DNA of 64,000 bases. Source: Lamellibrachia satsuma. Taxonomy: Eukaryota; Annelida; Polychaeta; Sabellida; Siboglinidae. The notes below the pieces were generated by a model. The model did no database searches. It saw only the letters and a program-made list of their open reading frames with translations, and was not told the DNA's origin. The stretch covers positions 10,776,500 through 10,840,499 of the forward strand of contig BSQZ01000001.1 in assembly GCA_033239005.1 (NCBI GenBank), written 5' to 3'. The number at the start of each line of letters is the position of its first letter. Position 1 is the first letter of the stretch. Both the position numbers and the translations under genes were made by a program. Positions 11,031-22,192 of the stretch are shown piece after piece.

Positions 11031-12759
11031 TGACAGGACACATAACTAGATCATCTGCCATTAGTCCAATCAGAAAACGTCTTTAGTGAAATGTGGATTG
11101 TTATATGTGTGCGTGTGTGTGAATGTGTGCGCATGCTTGTGTCCGCGTGCGTGCACATAGATACTTTTAGATCACCTATCGGGTAAAATGTACCGATTGG
11201 TTTTTTGCGAAAAGTTGTAATAACTTAAAATGTTTGTTTTTGTTGAACATGGTTCTTGTGTTGATGATACAAACCGTTGACATATTTTTAATAAAACGTC
11301 CTATAGCGTTTAACTCGAATCTTATACACCTGTTTCCTTACGGGGTACGAATTACCCGAACGTACCATATTGCGTCGCAATTTCAAGAACCCATAAATTT
11401 ATTGACTGGCAGCACCAAGTACCAAGGCCTAGATGGATAGTTCTGTGATAACGTTGTGTATCCTGAAATGTGGTAAACACTTGCAAACTACCAAGTTATC
11501 CCGTCCGGAGGATGGGACTTTTTGATAGCACGCGCGCGCGTGCTTGCGTGCGTGCGTGCGTGCGTGCGTGCGCGCGTGCGTGCGTGCGTGAACATATATT
11601 ACAGTAATCTACATACTTAAATAAGTTTTCATCCTGATAGTGTTTCACTGCGTGTCGTTCTTTAACTGTGTTAGAAACGAATCATTACACTTTGTTATAT
11701 ACCCAAGCACAACCTATGTAATAAAAAAATGTATTCTCTGAAAGAATTACCCATTTTCATTATTAAAAGATAGCTCTTTTGCGGAACAATGTGCCAGTTT
11801 CGGTTCTTGCCCCATTAGATTAGCAAACTGTTGAACACGGTGCCGTTTTTTCTCACAGAAAGGTTTCTTTTATTCACACTTATGCCCTTTTTATAATTGA
11901 AAGTGCCCTTTTGAGTCCAAATCCCTCCAATGAACCCCTTTTGCCTCTAGAAAATCACTCTGTAATTGAATACTGTGATTTTTTTCCAGTCAAAGTGCCC
12001 ATTTCAGGAAATATTTTTTTTCATTTGGGCCATTGCAATATCCGCACACGACTCTTGTGGGAATTGCTCTCCTCTTTTTCTAATGAAATTGCCCTCAGTC
12101 AATTATATTATTTAAAAAAAAATTATTATACATTTTTCAAAACGTGTAGACGTATTTTTTTATTTGTGTACATTCGAATATTCATCTTTTAAGAAATGGC
12201 TAAAAAAAATATCTTTAATGTGCAGAAATACCGGTTTCTTGGCTTGGAACTTGACTAAAATGCCGCGACAAAAACAATCTATGTAAACATTCCAGGGACT
12301 TATAAGGCAGGATGAAGCATGATTGGGGCAAGGAGTGATGGAAACAAGTTGGTCTGATGGAGGGGGGGCACAAATTAATATACTTTGGGAGGGGATAATG
12401 CGCTCACTTTGCGTGCAAAATATTTCAATAAATTCAACATTCAGTGGAACATATGGAGTTCTTGATAATAAAGTGTTCGTGATTTTTTCTCAGAATTTTT
12501 TTTATGAATAGGCGTTTTTCGTTTGCTGTGATTTTGTTATTAAAGTCGATGCGGGGATTTCAGACCAACATTCAGGCACTCGGGTTTCGTATAGTTGAGA
12601 CCCCATAGAACATTTAAAAAAGAAAAATTTAAAATTGCCACTGTTTCTGTTGATTAAGCCCCTACAGATAACAATTATAAAAAATATAATACAGACTACA
12701 ATTCAACAAACAATAATACTCGCTATGACACACTATTGAAATAATTATTTTAACATATC
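11031..12759. other. Duplicated non-coding spacer
   Basis: Aligns with 33,511-35,300 throughout. Holds a (GCGT)n run at 11,530-11,590 and AT-rich sequence. No ORF with recognisable domains. Confidence 0.5.
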
Positions 12760-12978
12760 CAAAGCTAATCTCCCCGTATCTCCTATGTGAACTGCGCCAC
12801 AACCCTTACACGGTATTTGGTAGACTAGTTCATCCTGTTCTTTCGGTTCTACTCTCCTTTGGGCCTACAAACAGACGTCTCAGTGTTGTGTGGAGAGACA
12901 TGGCTGTGGCCACGCCGTATTTCTTAAGTACCCGGTCAACCCTCTCTGAGACAACTTCTACGTACGGGATGACAACCT
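12760..12978 (-). mobile_element. Penelope-like element fragment
   Basis: The minus strand reads SERVDRVLKKYGVATAM, then TTLRRLFVGPKE, then after a frame change LVYQIPCKGCGAVHIGDTGR. The first part is the C-terminal extension of a Penelope reverse transcriptase, the second the start of its GIY-YIG nuclease (V-Y-x-I-P-C-x-x-C). Copy at 35,300-35,518. Truncated and frameshifted. Confidence 0.75.
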
Positions 12979-13216
12979 ATCCTGAGACATGTTCACAATA
13001 ATATGATACAACAAACAAACAAACAAACAACAAACTACAATACAGACATTTAATACAACATACTGTATAATACAGACAAACTATGGTGTATACTACAATA
13101 CAACAAACAATAATATTGAGGACGGGCATGAGACTATAATACAACTTACTCTTGACGAACCGACATATCATTCAATCACCGCCCGCAGCATATTAGACCT
13201 ACGCCGGTAAATGTGT

Positions 13217-13330
13217 TTTGTTTGTCTGGCCAGTCAGAAGCACGTTAGGGTTCAGTGTTAACCCGCCGAGCCAGGTGCAGCGCTTTGACCTGAAACAACC
13301 TTCGGATATTATGATTTACGGCTTTGAGTG
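13217..13330 (+). promoter_or_regulatory. Diverged promoter-like block, no exon
   Basis: Shares the body of the CCAAT block (CAGTGTTAACCCGCCGAGCC), but CCAAT is CCAGT, and a LINE fragment follows instead of a leader exon. Copy at 35,778-35,880. Confidence 0.4.
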
Positions 13331-13334
13331 ACTA

Positions 13335-14195
13335 CTACGTTTTCTACCCAAACCAACCAAGGAACGCGCAGTCTATGCCACCATCACATCGCGGCTTGAC
13401 TACTGCAATGCACTCATATGCGGCACGTCTGTAGGAAACATCGCGCGTCTACAACGAATGCACAACTCGGCTGCCAGATTGATTCTGCGTCGTTCACGTA
13501 GCGACAGTGCCAGGCTCCTGTTACAAGAACTTCACTGGTTGCCCGTGGCACGCTGAGTCGATTTCAAGATACTGGTACTTAAATACAAAGCCATGCACGA
13601 CGAAGCGCCCGTGTATCTGGAAGTGAAGTGCACCCGTATGGAACATTTTACCTAACTTTATTAAAACCTGTGACACTCTCGCCAGCTTCAAATGCCGACT
13701 AAAAACACACATTTCTTTCATATCGCATATTAGTAAACATTGTCATCTACTCATTGCAATTTAATTATGACTATTCCAGTAATCTTATTCATGATAGTTA
13801 CTATTATTTTACCTATAAATGTTATCATTTAAAATATTATTAAATAAATATTTTACTAAATTATTTATTATTATTAATTATGAATATACATTTATTTATC
13901 AGTATTGTATTGCTATATAATTATTGTGCTATGTTTACTTCATAATAATTATTATTACTAGCAGCATTTCAATAATTATATTTATTTAGTTATTTCTTTA
14001 TTTATCAATTCTACACTATTTTATTATGCTATATTTATTTTAAATGATTTTTATTACTAGTGGTATGTTAATATATTTATTTGTTGATTTTGCAATTCTA
14101 TAATATTTTATGTATTTTATTATGTTGTAAAGCGCCACGAACAATTTTGGATCTAGCGCTATGCCAAATAAAATAAATTATTATTATTACTAAAG
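13335..14195 (+). mobile_element. CR1/Rex-like LINE C-terminus and 3' end
   Basis: Reads ITSRLDYCNALICGTS, then NIARLQRMHNSAARLI and LLLQELHWLPVA, the conserved end of CR1/Rex-type reverse transcriptases. It breaks at a TGA near 13,555 where the family continues, with weak traces to 13,730 (TLASFKCRLKTHIS). The 3' region ends in GCGCTATGCCAAATAAAATAAA plus an ATT tail. Copy at 35,885-36,748. Confidence 0.8.
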
Positions 14196-14423
14196 CAACC
14201 GACAGTCTTTCACCCTGCCATTGCCGGTTCCAAGCCCGGATGTGAAAAGAGGAGGGTTGGGCAAAAGAGGAAGGTTGGACAAAGGGCTAACAACCATTTC
14301 CCGTAAAAACAGATTGTTACGAAAACATCGACCAAAGGAACTCTACGAAACTTGGGAGAGGGAAGGCCTCCCATGGAGAGTATGATGTCATGTAGTGAAA
14401 GCTGAAAGGAAGTTAGATCGCCG

Positions 14424-14665
14424 ATGCTCTTCTTATCTTCCAAGAAAATTATAAAACTTGGAACATGGAATGTGAGAACCATGTACGATGCAAACAAAGC
14501 AGCCCAACTAGCAAGGGAACAACGTGCCTACAGCATCACGGTACTAGGACTGGGCGAAACAAGGTGGAGACAGACAGGACAAGTCAGGCTGAATACAGGA
14601 GAGATGATACTGTTCTCAGGTCATAAAGAGGAAGACGCCCATCATACAGAAGGAGTGGCATTTAA
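14424..14665 (+). mobile_element. LINE endonuclease N-terminal fragment
   Basis: Reads GTWNVRTMYDANKAAQLARE, then LGLGETRWRQTGQ and EDAHHTEGVAF, the first motifs of an APE-type endonuclease of an RTE-like or related LINE. It stops abruptly at a GC-rich segment of different origin. Copy at 37,015-37,210, with frameshifts. Confidence 0.75.
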
Positions 14666-14752
14666 CCGCGGTAGTCGTGAGTCTGTCAGTTCGGAGGCGG
14701 CCGGTCGGAAGCCGCGGACGTCCCCGAAGGCGTAACACAGCCAGAAGGTTAC

Positions 14753-14844
14753 CGTGAGCAGGCGGTCGAGGTACGGGTCGATCGTGTTGTCCTCGAACGA
14801 TGGAGTCAGCAAGTCAACGGCATGCACGACCCGTAGAGCGACAC
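14753..14844 (-). pseudogene. Stranded exon of an unidentified gene
   Basis: GC-rich segment bounded on the minus strand by an acceptor (GTGTTCCAG) and a GTAACC donor. In copy 2 (37,302-37,394) it is exactly 31 codons, phase 0: VSLYRVVQAVDLLTP, then DPYLDRRLT. Here a one-base deletion breaks the frame. The open frame also runs on past the donor (FWLCYAFGDVRGF). I do not recognise the protein. A second phase-0 exon-like segment at 16,509-16,607 lies upstream on the same strand and may belong to the same gene. Confidence 0.45.
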
Positions 14845-14884
14845 CTGGAACACGGGGCCAGTGTCGTAACAATAGCAGTTTCTT

Positions 14885-15440
14885 CCCTTCTTGTTCATCA
14901 TCTCCGTCACCCCGTCTTGTTCATCGTCTCCGTCACCTCGTTTTGTTGGTCGTCTCCGTCACCCCAACTTGTTCGTCGTCTCCGTCACTCCAACTTCTTC
15001 ATCGTCTCCGTCACCCCAACTTGTTCATCGTCTCCGTAACTCAACTGGTCTTGTTCATTGTCTCCGTCACCCCATCTTGTTTATCGCCTCCGTCACGCCG
15101 TCTTGTTCATCGTCTCGTAACCCCGTCTTGTTTATCGTCTCGTCACCCCGTTTTGTTCATTGTCTGCGTCACCCCGTCTTGTTCGTCGTCTCCGCCACCC
15201 CGTATTGTTAATCGTCTCCATCACCCCGTCTTGTTCATCGTCTCCGTCTCCCAGGCCTGTTCATCATCTCTGTTTTCCCGTTTTGTTCATCGTCTCCGTC
15301 TCTCCGTCTTGTTCATCGTCTCCTTCACCACATCTTGTTCATTGTCTCCGTCACCCCGTCTTGTTCGTCGTCTCCGTCACCCCGTCTTGTTCGTTGTCTC
15401 CGTCACTCCATCTTGTCGGTCGTCTCTGTCGCCCCTTATT
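14885..15440 (+). repeat. 26-bp minisatellite
   Basis: About 21 copies of a 26-bp unit containing CGTCTCCGTCACCCCGTCTT. 26 is not a multiple of 3, so all frames are open and yield Ser-Pro-rich phantom ORFs. A shorter homologous array of about 13 units is at 37,440-37,780. Confidence 0.92.
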
Positions 15441-15675
15441 CTTTCTGTATTCACACTCGTTCATATATAATCACAATATCATATTATACATGTTTCTCCC
15501 ATGTCTCCAATCAGGTCAACTCTACACATCATTCACTTGACAACTGTAGTTTTAACTGAGTCTTAACTGAGAGTCATAATGGATGGAATCGTGAACATAG
15601 TCAAAAGTAATTTTCATAGAAAATATATCGATATATAAACAAAATGTTAGGACGGAATGGATGTATGGTCCAATT

Positions 15676-15751
15676 TGGCGTGCGTGCGTGCGTGCGTGCG
15701 TGCGTGCCTGCGTGCGTGCGTGCCTGCGTGCGTGCCTGCGTGCGTGCGTGT
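15676..15751. repeat. (TGCG)n microsatellite
   Basis: Tetranucleotide run with occasional TGCC units. Homologue at 37,993-38,054. Confidence 0.95.
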
Positions 15752-16508
15752 AGATGGGAATGCATGCCCGTACTTAATGATAGTTTTATTTTGACATATT
15801 CAGCTATGCCTGCCAGATTCATGACATTGTTCACTTTTGCCATTATTAGTGTATGACACTTTTGAATAGTTGAAATACGCGCGTAATTAACCACCAAGTC
15901 AGATGTCCGTGACAAGGTCCAAGGTATGGCCACGCCTATCGTATGTGTGGAGCAATCAACATATTGGTGGAGATCGCGTGATGCCAGTATATCCTTGAAG
16001 TGCATACTTACACGTAATATCAACAATCTAGGTAACAGTCGTTATCGTGATGATGAAATGGTGTTAGTTACAAAATAGTGATGATAGTAAACCTTGATTA
16101 AAATAAAACAAAGTTCTAATGATTATAATATGACAATAATATTATAAAATCTAAAATTTAACTTTGTATCTTGCCATTCAATGTGACTTGGAAAATTCAT
16201 TCAGCTTACAACTGACTTGTGCAATCACCTTTCTGGTAGGCAACACTCGCTCTGTAATCACTATCAGACAGCAGACCGGAGTGATTATTGATTACACTTC
16301 AGAAAGATCAGATCCGAGAGCATCGCATCTCCATTGCGAGCTCGGTGTGGACGCGTAATAATCAGATTTGTTGGCAAGTCAAATTAAGTTTTACGTTAAT
16401 GACCTGCAAATCCAAGTCAGGTCTCGAGTCGTCTATCTAAATTCCATGTCAACTCAAAATGTACCATTCGAGTCGGTCTTATATGACTCGAGACAACAAG
16501 TCTGGTAC
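15752..16508. other. Duplicated spacer, nothing recognised
   Basis: Aligns with 38,055-38,813. No feature supported. Confidence 0.45.
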
Positions 16509-16607
16509 CTGAAGGTCTGGGTCTGCCGGAGGAGGTTCTCCGTCGTCGAAGTAGTAGGTGTGCAGACGGCGCATCAGAAGTACTCGTTGGCCGAAGCCGA
16601 ACGCGCT
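16509..16607 (-). pseudogene. Stranded 99-bp exon of an unidentified gene
   Basis: Bounded on the minus strand by an acceptor (TTTGTTTTGTCCGACAG) and donor (CTTCAG|GTACCAG). Exactly 33 codons, phase 0: FGFGQRVLLMRRLHTYYFDD, then GEPPPADPDLQ. The duplicate at 38,814-38,912 keeps both splice sites, the length and the open frame with a few substitutions. GC content is well above the surroundings. Protein not recognised; see 14,753-14,844 and 37,302-37,394 for a phase-compatible neighbour. Confidence 0.5.
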
Positions 16608-16859
16608 CTGTCGGACAAAACAAATATACATCACATGTATCAACAAATAGACATCACATGTTTCAACAAGAAGACATCACATGTGTCAATAAGTAGACAT
16701 CACGTTTCAACAAGAAGACATCACATGGGTCAGCAACACTCGGTTGGTCAATATCGCTATATCGTCCATCTTCAGTTTCGGCTACGTTATCACATACAAT
16801 CTTGCTCAATGAAGAACACCCACCACTGTTTTATTTAGGAAAATTGTGAATATGCTAGT

Positions 16860-18785
16860 AAGTATAAAATATGTTGGGTCTCACAAACTTTGAAGACTGA
16901 ACACAGACACGTCGTAAACAGTAAGAGGGAAGATGCCGTTTCAGTATTTGCAGCCGTAACCTTTGTTTCTGATAACAGTTTCGATACGTCGTGGCATGCT
17001 TGAAGTATATTCTTCGGACCCAGTTGTTTTCTGATATCTGTATCTTCTCCTCCTGTCTCTCTGTCAGTGCCAGTGTTCCCAACACGTTTATGCAGGTTGG
17101 TACCAAGCAGTTTTCCAACACTTTTCCTTTAGTTGTTTCTTCAGTTTTCTCTCCCACATAATGGCTTCCACTCTCCTCCATGCTGCTGCTCCTGCTTCCA
17201 CTCTCCTCTGTCTTTCCTTACTACTTCCTCCATCCTCACACACTGTGCCGCCCAAGTATACAAAACTGTTCACTTGTTTAATGGTCTTTCCATCAACAAC
17301 TACATGCGAACAGGAGGTCCACCTCCTGTTCGCCAATCCACATTACTTCGGCCTTCTCCAGAATCATTCGGAGGCCACGGTTTCTAAAGGTGTTATTCCA
17401 TTCTTGCAATCGTCTTAAGTTCTTCCTGTTCAGATACCTTTCCACTGATCAGGTCCATCACCATAATGAAAAGCAGGGGACTCAATGCACTTCCCTGTCT
17501 AAGTCCTACTCCCACTCCAAATTGTTCTGATGTTTCTTCTTCGATTCTCACCACCGCTTTTGTCTCCTTGTACATGTCCTCAACCATTCTGACCTCTGCC
17601 TCTCCAACCTCCATCAATCTCTTGACTGCAAATGTAAGTTCTCTCGCCACGGTGTCAAATGCCTTTTCCAGATCGACAAACCCGAATGCTTCATCCTTTC
17701 TAAATTATCCCCTCTTCTCAATAATTTGTCTGATGGCAAACAATCCATTATCTGTTCCTCTCCCTTTGCTAAATCCCAGCTGATTCTCTTCGATTTTGCT
17801 CTCCACTATATGCCACACTCTCGCTTCTAACATCCTTTCCATCAATTTCAGGGCTTGGCTCAGTAATGTGATGCCTCTGTATCTCCCTGGGTCATGGAAG
17901 TCCCCTTTCCCTTCCATATCGGCACAATCACTCCTCTTCGTTACTCTGCTGGTATCTCTCCTGTTGAGAAGCACACATTAAACAGCGTCGTCAGCCACTT
18001 GAATCCCATTAGTTCGTTTGCTTTCACCATTTCCACTGACAATTCGTCCACTCCTACAGCCTTCCCAGTTTTCACCTTCTTTACAGCTTTCTCGACCCCT
18101 TCTTCTGTTATTTCACCTCCAGCTCTCTCTCCTTACAGAATGTGGTAGCTCTATCTCACATTCGCCCTCCGGGTTTACTAGTTTCTTGAAATACTCCACC
18201 CATATACCTAGCACTTGTTTTACTCCAGTGACCAATGTCCCATCGCTTCTCTTTATTTCTGATGGTTGAGTAGTGTATTTGGTATCTCTTTCTCTATCTC
18301 TGATCAGTTTGAAGATCAAATTTCCCCCCATTTTCTTCAATCATCTTGCACCACTCCTGTTGTTTCTCATTTCTTGCTTTAGCAACAGCCTTATTTGCTG
18401 CATTCTTCTTCTCCCGGTACTTCTGCTTCAGCCTTGTCTTTTCGTTATCACTCGCTTCTTCCACACACTTCTGTGCCTCCTTCTTTTCTTGCATTGCTTA
18501 TTCAACTTCCTGGTTCTACCACCACTGTTCTTTCTTCTTTCGGCTTTGTGTGGGCTTTCCTGGTGTTCGGCCACATATCTCCTCAGCTGTTCCAATAAAG
18601 CCTTCCTTAAATGCTGTCCACTCTGTTTCCACATCCTCCCTTTGTTCTTTGCGTTGCCTGATCTTCCTATCTACTTCGCTTTTGTATTTTTCCATCACTT
18701 CTCCTTCACATTTCCACCACCTGATCATCTGCCTTTGCTTCCCCCTTCTTTGTTTGTCTCTTCCTATCCACATTTCATAAACCAA
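16860..18785 (-). mobile_element. Non-LTR retrotransposon, linker and RT part, decayed
   Basis: The minus strand runs from a charged linker (KYREKKNAANKAVAKARNEK) through RT motifs (RYRGITLLSQALKLMERML, LGFSKGRGTDN, LRQGSALSPLLFIMVMDLI) to a C-terminal part (FVYLGGTVCEDGG, then NNWVRRI). Near 17,405-17,425 the frame passes from ISGKVSEQ straight to EELKRLQEWNNTF, so the segment that should carry the catalytic Y/F-A-D-D box is deleted. Frameshifts and stops also occur. Copy at 39,110-40,672 is truncated at its 5' end. Clade not assigned. Confidence 0.8.
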
Positions 18786-18825
18786 TGGTTTATGTTTATG
18801 TTATGTCTATGTTGGCCCATGATTC

Positions 18826-19222
18826 GGTTATACCAATTATGTGAGGGTCAATATCTTCAACCATAATTTTAATTCGTTTTTCTTATTTACTATGCTCCTT
18901 GCATTTAAACATACGCATCTATAACCTTTTTCAGATATGTTTTTCGGACGATTTGATATTGGTTTGTCTGTACTAGTGGCCTCTTGTTCAGCTTGAGACA
19001 CCTCTAGGTAACCCCCCTGCAGTTCTAGTTTAAACAATGTTTACTACCAAAAATATTTGTCATTGTACCCATGCCACTATCTACTGCTTCTGAAAGTTCT
19101 TCATCGAATACTGCATTTATAAGCTTCAGAGATGTCATACAACAAACCACACAACAAACAATAATACTGAGGACGGGCATGATGCTGTGATATAACTTCC
19201 TCTTGACGAACCGACATACCAT
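18826..19222 (-). mobile_element. CR1-like LINE 5' fragment
   Basis: The minus strand reads RCVCLNARSIVNKKNELK, the opening of an endonuclease domain, preceded by about 65 residues that begin MVCRFVKRKLYHSIMPVLSI. The 3' side is truncated. Copy at 47,722-48,114. Confidence 0.7.
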
Positions 19223-19289
19223 TCAATCACCGCCCGCAGCATATTACGTCGGTACTGTAAACACAAAAGAATGTAACCGGGGCAATCCC

Positions 19290-19386
19290 ATTCTACGTGT
19301 TTTGTTTGCCTGACCAATCAGAAGCACGTTCAGTGTTAACCCGCCGAACCAGGTGCATATCGCTCTGAAGCGGTTAGTTGTGGACC
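19290..19386 (+). promoter_or_regulatory. CCAAT promoter block of copy B
   Basis: CCAAT at 19,314-19,318, about 70 bases before the ATG, within the conserved TTTGTTTGCCTGACCAATCA context. The start context GACCATGG is intact. A TATAAATA also lies inside the intron at about 19,470. Confidence 0.55.
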
Positions 19387-20532
19387 ATGGCAGCGATGCT
19401 CGTCTCGTTCCTACTACTCACTGCAGTCGTCTTACGGTAAGTTCTTCACCAGCGACCGACTCACACGACGTATAAATACTCACTCACTCACTCACTCACT
19501 CACCCGCCCACCCGCCCACCCGCCCGCCCACCCACCCGCCCGCCCACTCACTCACCCTATTCGCTCCCATTGGAGCACAGAGCGCCAACAAATCTCCTCC
19601 AGCAAAACAGGAGTGAAATAATTGTGTTTATCAAAACACATATGCAAACAAACGCTTGTTTTCACTTGTATGATATAACAGTTTTGAAACAAGCTTCTGT
19701 CCTTGTGCAGGTCACATTCAGCGTCGTGGCCAGGCATCGGCCCAACATCGGCTCCCGACACTGGCCCAACGTCAATTTCCGGCACCGTCTCGAAGTCGAC
19801 TCCAGACAATGGCTCTAAGTCGACCACACACCGGAGGACAGACATCGTAATCACTACAACAATACGGGCTCACACTACAACAACACGGGCTCACACTACA
19901 ACAACACGGGCTCATACTACAGCAACACGGGCTCACACTACAACAACACGAGCTCACACTACAACAATACTGCAAAACAACCGGTGGGGTCACACAACTA
20001 CTACAACACCACCAGACAACTGGCAGTGGGGGAAAAGAACGACTACATCGGTTCTAGATTGGCTGAACCGCAGGCAGGCAGGCACCACAACACCATGGTC
20101 AAACAACTGGGGGACAACAGTACACAAACGACTCCCGCGATAAACGATAGATCGAACAACTATCAGGGAAATCCAAGCACACGTGAAGGTGTTGCGCCCA
20201 CCACTTTTTTAATCTTCATGTCCGTTCCGCTTGCGTTGCTACTGTACTGTTATCAGAAAGGCAAGTTGAAACCGGTCCCCAGTGACACACCTGCCGACCA
20301 AGAGGTCGAATCGCCCGACGATCTGGAAATTGGGCCCACTCAGATAAGTGAAGCATTATCACACAGCGAAGACATTCCGCCACCGTACGAGAGCATCATC
20401 CTGGCGGTGGATTCCTTGCCGTCCTATTACGATGCTCTCGCGATGCCATCTCGTAATGGTCCCATGCCAGTGCTGTTTCCAGCGCCATCTGTCAATGGTT
20501 TTGTGCCGCGCCAGTTGTCATCGGGGCCAATC
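19387..20532 (+). pseudogene. Thr-rich PPxY membrane protein, copy B, disrupted
   Basis: Exon 1 (19,387-19,436) encodes MAAMLVSFLLLTAVVL and ends in a GTAAGT donor. The intron holds CACTC/CCCGC repeats. Exon 2 starts at 19,711 after CTTGTGCAG with R-S-H-S-A-S-W-P. The stalk has six to seven 21-bp repeats (TTTTRAH) and Trp-spaced segments. Compared with copy G, a net 4-bp deletion near 20,110 shifts the frame and ends the protein at 20,143, before the membrane segment. The old tail survives in another frame with FLIFMSVPLALLLYCY, PPPYESI and LPSYYDAL, and is cut at about 20,532 by a LINE. Its last codons and 3' flank resume at about 23,925. A truncated secreted product is possible. Confidence 0.75.
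19480..19556 (+). repeat. CACTC/CCCGC short tandem repeat in intron
   Basis: CACT tetranucleotides passing into CCCGCCCA units. Related runs fill the introns at 40,951-40,990 and 48,560-48,790 and precede the second exons of copies C and F. Confidence 0.85.
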
Positions 20533-22192
20533 TCAAGTCTCAAGTCTCAAGTGGTTTACTCCAAACAGCCCAAACTTGGGCTAACGCAGGAGTTTGTGGT
20601 GGACTGTGCGCATGCGCTGTGGGTGGTACATTCGATTAGAAGACTAGTATCATTAATGTTGCTGAAATGGTTTTTATCTGATAGTTTTATTTATTTTATG
20701 TATAGGATGTTTAACGAAAAATTTTAATAGGTTGGTTGTGTGTATGGATACTGTCGCTGCCTTGCCACATGCACACATAGACAGTCTCCATACCCACACC
20801 ATGGATAAGTTTACGCTGAGCACTGTGTTTTAAAGGCAGTTTAGGTGAGGAGGTGTGGTGAAAGGGAGTTCCATAATAGCTTCTTGAAATGATTTTGGGT
20901 TTTTTATGTTGGTAATTTTTGATGGAATCATATTCCATATGCGAATGGCTCTGGGATAAAATGAAAAGACCATTGCATTTATACGACACTTGGGGGCTAT
21001 GTATTGTCCACGGGTTCGAGAGCGAGTTAGTAGGCCTGGAAGGGGGGGTGATCTCAATAATGTTGTTTAGAATTTTGTAGAAGGTAGTGGCTTGTTTGAT
21101 AATGCGCCTTCGTTCGAGGGTTGGCCATCCAAGGGCAGTAATTAGATCTGCTGGATTTGTGTTCCGTCTGTAATCATTTTTAACAAATCTGGCAGCAGAG
21201 TGTTGCACTCTTTCAAGGCTTTTAACTTGTGAAAAGGTGTGGGGATTCCATATGGGTGAAGAGTACTCAAGTTTTGGCCGGATTAGCATGTTGTAGGCTG
21301 TTTGCTTAACTTCGGGTTTACATGGGCCAAGAGTCTGTGATGTCCGACAGGGCACCGTTAACTGAGACTCTCTGTTTGCGGTTGGATAGAAAAGATTTGA
21401 TCCTATTTTGAGTGTTTCCAGTGATTCCGTAGGAGGTCAATTTTGATAGAAGACGTAGGTGAGGCACTTTGTCGAAGGCTTTAGCAAAGTCAAGCAGGAT
21501 TGCGTCAATTTGGGTCTTGTTGTCCATAGCAGTCATCCAGTCGTGGACTGTCTCAATGAGTTGAGATTCACAAGACAGTCCCGACTGGAATCCGTGTTGG
21601 AAGTGGAGAATGATGTTATGCTTGTGCAGGTGTTTCCACATGTTGCTTAGGATGATATGTTCCATTACTTTACAGAGGATGCAGGTTAGTGATATGGGTC
21701 TGTAGTTAGCTGGGTCAGATTTATGGCTCTTTTTGTGTATAGGAGTTACTAATGCTTGTAGCCAGTCAGTAGGAAGTTTACCTGTGTTGTATGATTGTTG
21801 GAAATTTTGGGTGATGATGGGAGCTATCTGCTTTGCAGTTTCTTTAAGGACTCTGGCTGGGAGTTCATCTGGGCCTGTAGCTTTGTTCTGGTTTAGATTT
21901 TCCAGCTGCTTTATTACGCCATCTATGCCAATTTCGAGAAGGGGGATGTTGGGGTAAGTAGAGGGGGCTATTTGGGGGATGGGGTGCTTTTCTTGGGTAA
22001 ATACAGAGCTAAATTGGTTGTTTAGGGCATTTGCTTTATCTCGATCATTAATTATTGGTTGGTCGTTTACTCGAAGTGTGGGGATGCCAATGTTTTCTCG
22101 TTTATTTGCCTTAATAAATGACCAGAATCGTTTTGGATTAGTTTTCAGGCTGTCTCCAATGTGGTTGTTAACATAGTCTTTGTAGGATTTTG

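Noticed and set aside
14754..15559. 238-codon Ser/Pro/Cys ORF
   Set aside because: Derived from a 26-bp minisatellite whose period is not a multiple of three; the frame is not conserved at 37.4 kb.
18273..18866. 197-codon Leu/Phe-rich ORF on plus strand
   Set aside because: Shadow of the minus-strand LINE linker, whose Lys/Glu codons give Leu/Phe in reverse.
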